Part shown: positions 11,795 through 24,300 of the stretch, piece after piece
How the letters are laid out: every line of letters begins with the position of its first letter
How positions within the stretch are numbered: position 1 is the first letter of the stretch
Origin: Hydractinia symbiolongicarpus
Taxonomy: Eukaryota; Cnidaria; Hydrozoa; Anthoathecata; Hydractiniidae
Direction: 5' to 3'
Assembly: GCF_029227915.1 (NCBI RefSeq)
Contig: NC_079886.1
Location: forward strand, 23,598,501-23,662,500
DNA: 64,000 bases
The notes under the pieces: generated by a model
Database searches by the model: none
Seen by the model: the letters and a program-made list of their open reading frames with translations, nothing else
Told to the model about the DNA's origin: nothing
Program-made: the position numbers and the translations under genes

Positions 11795-14700
11795 TCATGG
11801 TATAAAATCCCAAGGGATGCGTATAAAACCATCGACAGACACACTATAATATGAACTTAGAATCAGAACTAGTCCTTTGAATGCCACGTTGTCCTTCAGA
11901 CCACAAAGTTTATCACAAGCTTGCAACACTTGCTTGGTATTTATTGCTGTGTCGTCACTAAGATATTTCAATTTAAGTTCTCCTTTGCATGTCTGCAAGG
12001 CTTTATTTTTCTTTCCTAAATTCCTAAAATTAAAAGTGCGTGGTACAATCAGGTGTTCAGAAACATACTGAAGGACTGCAGGGCTTGAAATAGTAATATA
12101 AATTTAATTTGCAAAAAATAGGCTGATTGTGGGACATTAATTATTTTGTTGCAAAAGCCATTTAGAAAAAAATGATTAAAGAAAAAAAGGCATTCTAAAT
12201 TTCAATATTTTTGAATCACAAAGATGCATTTTAATTCGCAGATTGTGAATTGCAACCTGCCAATTGGAATCAAGTAAATTTAGAATGTTTATATCAATGT
12301 TACAACTTAAGTATCTTGGAGAAAGAAATAAAAAATGACTATTTTTTTGACAATTTTATGTTAGCTTACGCCCGCTTAATGGGAGGATGATCACACACAT
12401 TAGGGTATACGAATTCATTGCGTTATAAAATAAAATAAAAAGTAATAATTAAATTAATGAACTAATTCACAACTCACTGCTGTATTGCAACATATTCTGG
12501 ACTCTCCTTCATGCTCTCCACCATCCTTTGACAATTTTAATATTCTAACGCGTGAGTCTAATTATTTTAAAGTCACACTGAAGGAGAGTCTGCTCACTGA
12601 GCGAGATCGACTATTCCTTAATAAGTCAGTTAAGTCTATGCCTCTTGAGCTATTTTGACAAATTTTTTTTATACAAGTCATTAATATTACTTTTTATTTT
12701 ATTTTATAAAGCAATGAATCTGTATAACGCAATGTGTATGATCGATCATGCTCGCATAAAGCGGGCAAAAGCTATCATAAAATTGTTGAAAAATAGTCTT
12801 TTTTTCTTTCTTCAAAATTTAGAAAGCATATTTCAGGTGTCAAAACTAAAAGCACAGATAAAAAAATGTAAATTTACCGAAGGTAATTTCTTCGTTTCAC
12901 CTGGATATTTTCTGCATTGTTTTCAAGAAAAATATACAACATATTTCGACTTGTCTGATGTGGTAACTTAACAAAACCTTCCTCTGAAATGCTAATAAAC
13001 TCATCATACCTAAAGAAGAAAAAAACTTTATGAAATAGATGAATTAACTTGAAGATGAAATTTCCTTCAGCACAGGTTAGATATATATTTTTTTGCAGTT
13101 TACAGTTTTTCTTAAGGAAATTTTAAAAAAATTGCAAATTTTCCCTATAGCTGCCATACAAAATCAGTGGACACTAGACTATTTTTACTCCAAAATTTAT
13201 GCACTATAATGTCATTTATTCCCCCTCATTACATTCCTTTCCTACTTCTGTTGTTGTAGTTTAGCACATTGACTTGGTCATATCAAAGAGATTTAATGGA
13301 TAAAAAAAAACTGCAGTCACATTTTTGTTAGCAGTAGTGATGCATAGAAATAAATTGAAATTGTGTTGATTTATGGGACTGTTTTGAAATTTGAAGTTCC
13401 TGGAAACTAAACTTAATGTCAGAAACTTCTGCATTCATAAAATGTGAGAAAGTTCTTCTTTGCAAAAATGTATACGAAGATTGTTTTTTTGTTCGCATTA
13501 TACCAAAATTTTACCTACCATTCAGGAATAACCATCACACTGTCAAATACCCTTTCCATTTCTGTACTACTTTTAGTATTGATATTTCTAAGTAAACTAT
13601 TTAAACCAGACCAATAGGCCTTAATAGGATATGATGGTGACACTGATTTTATTCTTGAAAATTTTACACCAAAACAGCAGTCTGATAATTGCTTCTCAAC
13701 TCTTTCAATGCTTTGCAATAGGTGTGTTGTCCTGGTTATACTAGAGAGTGCCTAAGAAGATCAAATTATAGTATTAGAACTGCCTACGAAGTGCTTAGCA
13801 GTTCGTAAAAATTTATAACAGAACATCCACAAAATAAAGTAGGTAATATTCTAGTACAAAAAACTATCAAATGTACTTTATCAAAAAAATTGAACTCCGC
13901 CTGCAATTTCTGATGTGGATGCACTACACTTATTAATAAAGCAGAAAAAATAATAACATGTCACCTGGGCAATTTTTCGCTGATGTGAAAACTTGACTTA
14001 GAAATTCTGAGTCCAAAAATTTAAGAAATATACTTTAGTATACTAAAAAACATTGTAACTTTTGCGAAACATTTTTAAGCACTAAGCAGCATACCTGAGT
14101 GACAATATACAAATCTGCTTACTTACTTCTTTCCAGGATTCTGGCACATCAAAAACATTGAGTACAAATCGACCCCATTGATCCAATCCAGAAAAATCAC
14201 CAAATACCATGACTCTTCCTTTTAAACCAGTAAAGCTTTCAAAATATCTTCCTAAAACATCTTCCAGCTGTTTCAGCACACTTCGAACTAAGGCATATGA
14301 GTAAGTGGTGGTATCTACTAACATATTTGTCACACCATACATTTTATTAAGCTTTTGCAACCTTTTAATGTTGACTATGCGGATGGCTTCAGAGGCAATT
14401 TGATTATTTTGAGCAACTCTATTGTTTTTGCTGAGCCATGATTCTAATGTTTGTTGGGTATCTTTTTTAAAATTACCAAACATAAGACTGCCAAAATATT
14501 TATTTTGAATAATCTCTTGTTCTTGAACATTGTATTTTTGATTGGCAACTTTAATGTCAGTCGGAAGATTGAAAACAGTTAGGACATCTTGAATAACATC
14601 TTCCCTTGATTTTCCCCTTAGAAGCAGTTTAACTTTGGAATAATCTCCTAAAAATTCAAACACAGATTCATGTCTTTAATATCTTAAGTCACATTACAGT

Positions 14701-16393
14701 ACAAAGAGTGTAACAAATAAAGAAGCTAAAATACCAAAATACTATCATAAAAAATTATCAACCCCCCTTTTTTCCTGATATTAATACAATTTTTTTTGCA
14801 TGGACTTGAATTTTGGTGTGCAGCCTTGGTGCCAATTTATCTGTTGTTTTTCTCAAGGCAAAAACAACAGAACGAGTCATCCCAAACACTTGTTTGAGAT
14901 TACTATCTCCATCAGTCGCTGTGTGGGATTAAGTTATGGATGATGGTGGCGAGTTTTTATCAGCAAGTTATAGTGGAGCAAATTTTACAAGCGTAGATGC
15001 TATTGATTTGACATATTACCTCGTCCTATTTAAACAAATTAAAAATTGTCTGGTGGTTGCACTGGTGTGTCACCCTACTAGCTATTTCATTCATTGAACA
15101 GAGATGGATATACTGATTAAAGGATTTTTTAATGACATCATCAATGGATAAGTTTTGAAAGAGAGAGTCCTGCTTTGGGGAATTTAGGGCCATTTTTGGT
15201 CAGTTATGGTAAAAAAGACAATAACTTTTTCTTTTGCTTATTTATTTTTTATTACCCCTAATGATTTCAATGGAGATTGCTCAATAAGGTAAAGAAAAAT
15301 CTTAGGGCCTAAAAAATTTCCTGGATCACCCACTAGCTACAGGTACTGGGGTTTTAAAATAATACATCTTTGACACTCCTTGATTGACACACTGATGCTT
15401 AAAACCTATATACAATGTGCAACAGATTAACAGGGTTTTAATTTACATACATTAATTATAATAATTTCGAACAAATCTAATTTTCTGGCAGAGTTGTTGC
15501 ATGAACAATTGTTTGCAGAAAAATACTACTTTTCCCCTTAAAATTACAAGATTGTAATTAGACAATATTTAAAGAAATATAAGTTTCTTTTTTCCATATA
15601 AAATTATTTTATATTGTAAAACTAAAAAGTGTTAATAATAATAATTAGCATTCATTGGCAAAAATAATGAAACTCTTAAACATCAATAAACCATTAAAAA
15701 AAAATAAAAAAAATTCCTCTTTTATATACTAAAAGCTAAACTTGCGTGTGCTTAATTTAAATGTGCAAAGAAAAGGTCATACATCTTGCACATAATAATT
15801 TCATAAACTAAGGTATGCAAAAAATATTGGCACACAACACATTTTGGGGGGCATATGACAGCCAGTTTTATTTACTTTAAGCCCCAAAGAATAAAAAATT
15901 TAATTTTTTTGCAGTCGCCTTTTTTTATTTTGTCACATCTGTGCGACTCATAACATTCTTAATAACTTAACCAGGAAAACATTTAGCATAAATTCTACAC
16001 CTTGATTTTTCGAAAATGTTGACTAAAATTTGTTACTAAAAGTGGCAATACATATATTTTTCAAAAACAACACTTTTCTGTTACTAGTAACAAGATACAC
16101 AATCAAATTGATTTGATTTGAATAATTGTGTAATGAACTAAAATTGTTTCTTTTTTTCTGCTGAAATTTTTTTTAAATGAATCAAGGCATTTAATAAGCA
16201 AAAATTATAAATTATTTTCTTGATTTTAGCCTTAAATTATTATGAAGTAACACAACATACCTACCTTTATTACGACATACATACCTTTATTACTTGCTTG
16301 GTAAAATGTCAATGTAGTGTCTGGTACAGAGATGTTTCGTTCCAATGAATTAAGATAGGAATGAAATATCTTAAGTGATTCCTCATTTACCTT
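11795..16393 (-). CDS. Unidentified multi-exon protein, C-terminal five exons
   Basis: Five exons can be joined on the minus strand: 16285-16393, 14127-14647, 13519-13751, 12901-13009 and 11795-12067. Each has a GT donor and an AG acceptor, and phases agree (1/1, 0/0, 2/2, 0/0). Together they give roughly 414 residues ending at a stop at 11795. The protein is mostly helical in character and soluble. Segments include LVDTTTYSYALVRS, YFESFTGLKGRVMVFGDFSG, IPEWYDEFISISEEGFVKLP and SVDGFIRIPWDFIP. I see no membrane segment, nucleotide-binding loop or zinc motif. I do not recognise the family. The N-terminal exons would lie above 16393, but I could not find them with confidence. Complete frames across five exons with good splice sites indicate a living host gene rather than a transposon. 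Confidence 0.72.
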
Positions 16394-18562
16394 CTAAACA
16401 TTAAAAGCAGGTAGTTTTGCCTATTAACTTGAATTCTGAAGTAAAAAATATTTTAAGTAAAAAAAGTAAAAAAGGAGAAAAAGAAGGGATCCCGAGGTAC
16501 TTTTAAACATTGGTCTCACTTGAAAGATTTGCATGAGATGATATATCCTACCATCTTTTGGTGAAATTTTGTGTGACGATATAGCTTTTTTAGTACTTGT
16601 TTTTCTTGTGGCCTCGACCACCATTACAAACTTCTTCCATGTTAACATTTTCAAACTAGCTTCAGTCTTTTTTGGTGCAGGTGACCCTGTTAAGTATTAT
16701 TTCAGGTCCCTTCAATTATTACTGACTGTTAAAATCTGCATTATTGTTCTCACATAGCAACCAAACAAAAAATTAAATACATGTGCATGATTTTTATTTA
16801 CCATGTCGCACATTTGTGTACATAGTTTTTAATTGAAAGAGTTATTTTGGAGGGCAAGTTGTGAAATTTATTAATGGTATATGCGCTGAAAAAAAAACAT
16901 ATCAAATAAATTATCTATCAATAAGTCACTCAATCTCTTTAGCAGTTAGACCTTACAAATCTGCTTAACGGTTTAGAACAGAGGTTACCCCAAAATAAAT
17001 TAATACCACTTTTGTGGTATTAAACAACTTCAAAGTTTTTTTAAGAATTTTCACAGAGATAGGGTGTTATTGTGGGTGTTATTTTCTTTTGATAGGCTTA
17101 AACGAGGTTAAATTACCACAGAATTTTCTTTTCTTTAAAATATTCTCTTCATTCATAAAGGTCAGCTGACTTGTGACATGGTTTAAAATGGTCTTTTGTT
17201 TGTGTACCAGTGTATTACATTAGTCAATCATAAGTGTGGCAGAATTAAGGCGGTTGTAATTAATGTTTCATGCATGCATCCTTTTGAAAGCCCTTATCAT
17301 GGTAGTGCAGTAAATTTGAGAAGCAAAATGCCTAGGGACAAGGTTGCCATACTCTAAATTCGAAACTTTTTAATTCTTATTTTTCTACCCAAACATTGTT
17401 ATAATAAAACAAAATTTATCATGCAAATCTTTCAGGTAAGGTACCACTGGATTCCTTTAATACTAAATTTCACAAGTTAAATTTAACTTCACTGTCTATG
17501 TGTAACTTTACTATGTTTACATAACGTTCTTGGTTTTTTATGCATTTTAGCTGCTATAAGTTTGAAACCATTAACCAACCTTCTCATTTGAATCATGGGG
17601 AAAGACATCAGGATGGACAGTCAGGTAAAACTTTTTTAGAGAACGCTTTGATGAGCTATAACAACGCAACTGCTGACAACCACGTAACAGTGATGATAAT
17701 ACCCTAAAATATAACATCATTATGGTCCGAATATAGATACACATTTTAGGCCTGTTTCATGTGTTTTTGCTTCTGGTAAAACCCAGCTAAAACTTCTGTG
17801 AAAAAATTTACTTCAAAAGACAGTTTATGCGTTTTCTGATTTTCAAAATTTAAATTATATAAAAGTAATGATGCAACCTAATTTTTTAGCAATTAATGTG
17901 CAAACCGTCAAACTTCTATCAAATTAATGCATGTTTGATTGTTATCAAAGAAAACACTTTGTTATCTATGTTTATCACAAAAATAAAAATTGCTGCCAAC
18001 AACAACAATGTAAAATATCTGTCTGCAACAATCTATTCCATCAGGTCCTTTTTCGAAAAAATTTAGACAGGCAATTTCATCACCATTCCCTTGATAGTGA
18101 AAAAAACACTATTTTTCACTAAAAATATTTTGTAATTGGAATGAAAACTTTCTCATCCTTTATCATGAAAAATAATAAGTGATTGTCAAAAAAAATTGCA
18201 AAGGGCTTTATTGCAAAATAAGACAATGGTAATTTTTAATGTAAGGTGACACCAGCTTCAACCCACTGATTTCTAATTTGGTAGGATGACTCTTATTAAA
18301 TAATTTCAACAATATTATCAATAACTGTTTCTCGTTACCATACAAGAAAAGACGTCAGCTTTTCCTACCGACTCTATTTGTAAAGTTTTAAGTGCAAAGA
18401 AATGGCTTCAGTAATCTTAATACATTGACTATGCTGCATTGGTTTGAAAAGGCAGACAAATTTTTTCAGTATTTCGAAAATATATTTTAACAAACTGTTT
18501 AAAACAGAAACAAACAAGGGGAGGTTTTAAGAACAAAATTGTTTGACATTTTTATAGCAGAT
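16394..18562. other. Non-coding or unresolved sequence upstream of the minus-strand gene
   Basis: Missing 5' exons of the gene ending at 11795 may lie here, but no further exon with matching phase and motif stood out. One plus-strand candidate exon at 17551-17624 is listed separately. The rest is AT-rich with short open frames only. Confidence 0.4.
17551..17624 (+). other. Candidate isolated internal exon
   Basis: The stretch is bounded by TGCATTTTAG on the left and GTAAAAC on the right, which fit acceptor and donor consensus. One frame is open across its 74 bases and reads YKFETINQPSHLNHGE in its middle. The length is not a multiple of three, so it would shift phase between neighbours. No partner exon was found, so this could be chance. 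Confidence 0.22.
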
Positions 18563-18868
18563 CAGGCCTGGAAATTTGACGTTTCTGCGAATCAATAAAG
18601 ACAGTACAATAAATCGTTTCCCTTGGACAATATTTTAAATTATAATAATTTTATATTATAATATATATATATTTATATTATAATATTTTACTACTATGGA
18701 GTAGGTCTTGTCACTAACTAGGGTCATTATGAATGGTTCTCCACTTATTTATCGATTTAAAGCTAATCGTTACCGCCATTAAAACAAAAACGTTTTGATC
18801 AATTCTGTAAGCTTCAAATCACGGTAGCGATGGATTGTTTCCCTAAACTATACAAATTTCCAGGCCTG
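18563..18868. mobile_element. hAT-like MITE with 16-bp perfect terminal inverted repeats
   Basis: The left end at 18563-18578 reads CAGGCCTGGAAATTTG, and the right end at 18853-18868 is its exact reverse complement. The 306-bp element has no coding potential and an AT-only core around 18640-18690. Ends beginning CAGG are typical of hAT elements. The 8-bp flanks (TAGCAGAT and CAGGTTAT) agree only in part, so the target duplication has decayed or the boundary is off by a few bases. Confidence 0.78.
18636..18692. repeat. AT-only imperfect palindrome and TA dinucleotide run
   Basis: About 55 bases consist almost only of A and T, with TATATTATAATAT on one side of a short TA repeat and a similar block in inverse order on the other. 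It lies at the centre of the hAT-like MITE and probably forms a hairpin. Confidence 0.7.
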
Positions 18869-21318
18869 CAGGTTATTTGTAACATCTTTCAAAATAATGA
18901 ATATTGAGTATAAGGTACATTTTGTTTAAGTGACTATACATATACATACACAACTTTTAATTATTATAAATTATTACCTACTACGTTGAAACAGCATACT
19001 ACTCCACCTGTCAAACTACCTAGAATATTGGATACCATTAAATATTTGTGTTAGTTATTACTATCTAAAATCGTTTTGTATGTTCATCACCTTGTTTCAC
19101 TATTATTAAATTCTTTGGTATTCTTTCAAGCGAAAATGCTTGTTCTTCTTGCTTTAAAGAGCAAGTAAAATAAAATATCATTATTACAAACCAAATAAAA
19201 ATAATATAATAAAAATGACATTGAATATTATTAACAATTAAAAACTGTAAAAAAAATGTGTCAACATTGAGTAAATTTAATCCAAACAATAGCAATGTGA
19301 ACACAGTATTGTTTATTAAAAGAAGAAAACAATGCTAACATAAGCATTTTATCTTTTGTACATGCAATAAAAGTCATTAAAGTATAGCTAATAATTAATA
19401 AGAAATTGGGCTTAAATTTTGCTTTATAGTGTGAATAAAATTTTTAATATATATTTGTGAGCATTGGTTTCTGAGATATTTAAGGTCAAAGTGGTACAAC
19501 GGTCACCAAAAACAAAAAGTCAAATAAATATACGCAATGAAATGTTGATACGTAAGAAAAACACTGAAATTTATTTGGTGAAAACAACAGTCTCAAAGTT
19601 TTTTTTCATTTTGGAGGATTATTTCTTTACATATTTTTCACATTATTAAATTCTTGTTAATTATTTTTGCTACAATGTTAAAGAATATAGTGGTTAATTA
19701 AACCTCTTTGTTTAAACAAAATGTAAAAAAAATGTTTTTGTGTTGGATTGCACAAACAATGTACCACGCAAGTTTTTGAATTCAGTGCAAGTTTTTGATT
19801 CCTTGCAACATTTACACTTGCAAAAGGTTGGAAAACAATTTTACATTTGCAACAGTGAAAACTCTATTATACTGGTTTGTCTTGGTACTTTGTTTTAATT
19901 TCCTCCGTATTATATTCTGTTTAGTGAGCGTTAAAAACTGTAATTCTTTACTCCATGTAAAACTTTAGTCATTGTCTTACAAAACCTGTTAAGCTAGGTA
20001 TGCCTAGTGATATCACAAATCTACAAAATATATGCACAAACCAATGGCTTTTGTTTGATAATTCGCCAACCATTAATACAATTGTTTTTTGGGGACAAAA
20101 TTTGGACATAAAAAATTTTTGTTTACATGACATGAAAGAATGTTTTTATTAATAAAAACAGATGGTAGTTTTTTCACTAGTTTTCCTTTTAAAGTTAGGT
20201 GTTTATTTTTATAGTACTTTTATGTTAACATAAAGTCAACAACTGCCTTTTCACAGTGCAGTACAATTAAAGTAAAATGGTGAATTAAAATAAATGTTGA
20301 CAATTTAAAGAATTTAAAGGTGTTAAATTATGTTGTAACAACCTTTCTAATTCACATTGGCATTCAGCAATGTTAATGCAAATGCCAATTTGATAACAAA
20401 ACAAGCAGACAAATAGCATTTCATTTCATTTTTTTGCCAACATAATTTGAATTAGAATAGCTGGGTGTAAAGTATGGAATGGTTCAATAAATCAAATTTA
20501 TCCAATTTAACTTTTAACAGCCTAAAAAGAAGTCGAAACATTTAACAAACAAATGGAAAGTTTAAAAGCATACCCCTCACAAGTTTAAAGCATCAAATTG
20601 AAAGAAAAATATGGATCTTGTTGGACCATTTATATTGTAACGATAAATGAACAAATATTTCAGAATAACCAAGATCAAAAACATCATTGCTCACTTCAGA
20701 TCCTCTTTAAATTTAAATAGATAAAATTAAAAAAAAATGATAATAATCATTAATCTATTTTTTACCATTAGATTTACAAACACAAAAACATAATATTGAC
20801 AGGTTTTAAAAATATAATATTTTTCACAGAAAGAAAAAGGTTAACCCATTTTATTTTTATAAAAACTGAAACAAATAACTAGTTCTTTTTTAAAGAAATG
20901 CTTGCCCCAAATGCTTTCTTTTCAAAAAACTAAACACAACATTTTGGACTCCTATATATTTACCACATACAGCAATACACAACATTTTATTTCTGTGCTT
21001 ATTCCAGTGTAAATTTAATAGCAATCGAAGGATGAAATGAAATTATTAATAAACATTAATAAGGTATAATTGATAAATACTGTGCTCTATAGATTGGACA
21101 GAGTGTGCATAATTTTCCCCTATTTGCACATGTACATAGCTGACAGAAGTATATTTTTGTAATTATACAATAAAACAAGAAAGAATTGAATTGGTTTCCC
21201 ATATGCAAAAAATTGAATTCTACTTTAGGCTATACAAATTGCAAATACACAAAAATAATTCAAAAATGATATTTTGTCAATTTCTAGAAATTAAAAGTTT
21301 GAAAGCGTTTATAAAAGC
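18869..21318. other. AT-rich sequence and 3' flank of the coiled-coil gene
   Basis: No gene is supported. Read on the minus strand, an AATAAA hexamer at 20986-20991 is one plausible polyadenylation signal for the gene whose stop lies at 21319-21321, but others occur. Short frames near 19065 and 19464 match nothing known. Confidence 0.45.
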
Positions 21319-24300
21319 TTAATTAATAAACTCATCATCTTGACTAACAATACTACCACCATCAGTTTTGGAAATTGCTTCAAAAAAATGTGCATTTTCA
21401 TCACTATTACTTCCTGGGTTTTGTAACAGAGCACTATAACCAGGGGATGAATGCAAAGGAGATACTTCACTTGGTTGTTCAGATAGGTTTGATTCTGGAA
21501 GTATACTGTTTCGAACACATGCTATTTCGGAATGCATATAACTTTCTAAAGATTGCTCTTTTAAATTTTGGGTATTAACTTGTTCTAAATCTGTTTCATG
21601 AGATAAAACAAAAGTAGTTTGATGAGACAAATCATCTTGCATGTATATGGATGGAAATCGCGGTGAAAGAGTCTTTGTTTTTAAATACGTTTGAGTTTGT
21701 TGCTGCTTCACATTTTGAATTAATGAAGGGGGCAGGTTTATTTCACCTAATGAATTATTTGAAAGATCTGGTGTTATTGAAAGGTCACTTAAGTTTCGAA
21801 TGTCGTCAATATCAACATAGTCGTCATACTCTGTTACAGGTTGTTGTTTCCACATATGAGGATATTTAGACTGATGTTTTAAAATTTTCGCTGACATTGG
21901 ATTACGACTTTCCACCGTGTCCTGTATCTGTCGTAAGTTTTGCAAGTTATTTGATGCTCCTCTTTCAACAACTTGATTGGCTACAGAGGATTCTCTGTGG
22001 TCAAAATTAGTTTTGCTGGTTTTGACAAGGGATATAGAATTTTTATCTTTAAGGCTTGAACGATTTCGTAACAACTTGTCTATCAGTGCTGTATTGGACT
22101 TTAAAGATTGTTGCAAAAAAATAATCATTTGATGCATTTTTTCTATGTATAAATCAACCTTGTTTGTTGATTTCCCTTCTGTGAAAGTGGACTGTTTCTT
22201 GCCTTCCTCTAAACTGTCACTATCTCTTCTTATTCGACAAGGTCTACCTCCAAAGCCTTGCATTTTAGTTGCTTTTAAATTTTTATCAAGCCAATGAATT
22301 GTGGTACGCAAGTTCTTGTTTTCTAATAACACGATTTTATATTCCTTTTGCAATTCTTCCAATTGACTATCTTTTCTGTCATTGTCAGTACTAGTAGGTT
22401 TTAAATGTCTTGGTGGAATCGGTGGAGAGCTATTTGTAGCAACAGGCTCGTGCTTTAAAACTGAGACTTGTGGAATGTGTTTTAAATCCTCTATTTCTTT
22501 CTCGAGCTGAAACAACAAAAAAATTTAAACAGGTAAAGAAAATCCCACTATTGATCTATTACACATACCCAACATTGTATTTCAAGTTGAAACAATATAC
22601 ACCATTTCCACCCTTAAATAATTAATGTTGTTATGAAGTATCAATTAGTTCGGGTTACCAATCGATAAGAAAGACAAATCTCAACAAAGAAAATTATAAT
22701 GCCAATCTTTTAGGAACATTCAAATAAACAAACAAAACAACTTGTTATCTTCCATCCAACTGTTTCCCTGCTAAATTCTTATCTCTAATTCATCTAACTT
22801 TTCGATCAAAAAATTTCAATTCGTCTTAAAATCTTATCAATTGGAACGTTATAAATCGGCTAAATTCGGCTCAATTCGTCTTAATTTTGTGTATTCTTTT
22901 CTGTTTAATAAAATTCAATTCGTCTCATTTGGAACAAAAAACGTCTCCATTGGGACGAAAATCATTTAAAAAATTATTCCTTTTCTTAATCTTAATTTTT
23001 TCGTTGTAGACCTGTGAATTATACTATACTGTAGAATTGATTTTACGCATGTATAGTTTACAGAACTATAGTTTTGTTTTTAGTAGCAGCGGAAAACGGT
23101 TTGCTTTTATCCTCTTTTCACTGACATGAATCGTACGCCGGCGTAAAATTTTGTTTGCCGAAGTGCACTCCCCTTCGTCCCTTATGAAAGTTCACGCCAG
23201 CGTAAAAATAGCAGAAAATTACGTGTAAACACTTTTTTTTCTTCCCATACGTATAATGGGAAAACATAGTCTTTCTGCATAAGTGAAGTGAAATTCACTT
23301 CAGTTAATAATCATTTCGTCTCGCATTATTTTTTTTAAATTTAAGCTGATTTAAAAAAAATAGTCTTAAGTATCAACTTGAGACGAATTAAATTGTCTAA
23401 AAGAACAGTAAAATTTGGTAAGGGAGAAGAATTAATTCGTGCCAATTCTGTTATATTGGGAGACAGAATTTGTAGATGGTCCCTAAATAGGCTAAATGTC
23501 ATAAATACCTTCCTACTTTAATTAAAAAAATCTTGTTGTGCAAAGAAGACACCAGTAACTACACTATAAGGTACATCAAATTTATTCATGTTAACTTATT
23601 CTTGAAACAATAAAATGAGATATGCGTAGTAAATTATACATTGTGGCAATCAAATTCTTTGTTTTTGAATGTACGGACTGTGTTAGATCTGAACTGAAAT
23701 TATTCTGCAGCGAATCTGTCCTTACTATCTCCTCCCAATTTTGATCAACTTATAAGCTTTACTTATGAACTATCAAATATCTACACTTTCTTTACTCAAC
23801 TATCTTCTCCTGTCCTTTCTGAGTGTCTGTCAGAACCAAAAAACATCTTAGATTAGCTGTCTTGCCTTAACTTATTTTGACCAAAATTGTAGTATGGGTG
23901 GGACAGAGTATATAATATTTATTCTTAGACTGTGTTAGTTCTAAACTCAATTTTCTTTGCATCAGTCTGTCCTCATTTTTTTCTAGCAGGTATTTCTCAA
24001 TCTTTGCAAGACCTATCAAGCCTCTACACTTTCTTATTATTCCTATCCATTTTTTTTAAATGTCCAAACCAACTCAATCTTCTTATCTGGATAACATCTC
24101 AAATGTTATGAAAACTAAGCCTGCTTCTCAGCTCATCTTACTTTTTTGTCAATAATTGTTATATAGTAGCCGTTGTGGTTAAGTTGAATAAATAGCGGTT
24201 AACATAAATTTTATTAACTCATATTTAAACAGTTAATATTTGGCAATTTGTCATATGAAAGTGCTAAATTGATAAACTGTTATTTAATAAATAATGTTTT

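Noticed and set aside
12645-12971. 108-codon plus-strand frame
   Set aside because: It overlaps the well-supported minus-strand exon at 12901-13009 and has no motif; composition explains it.
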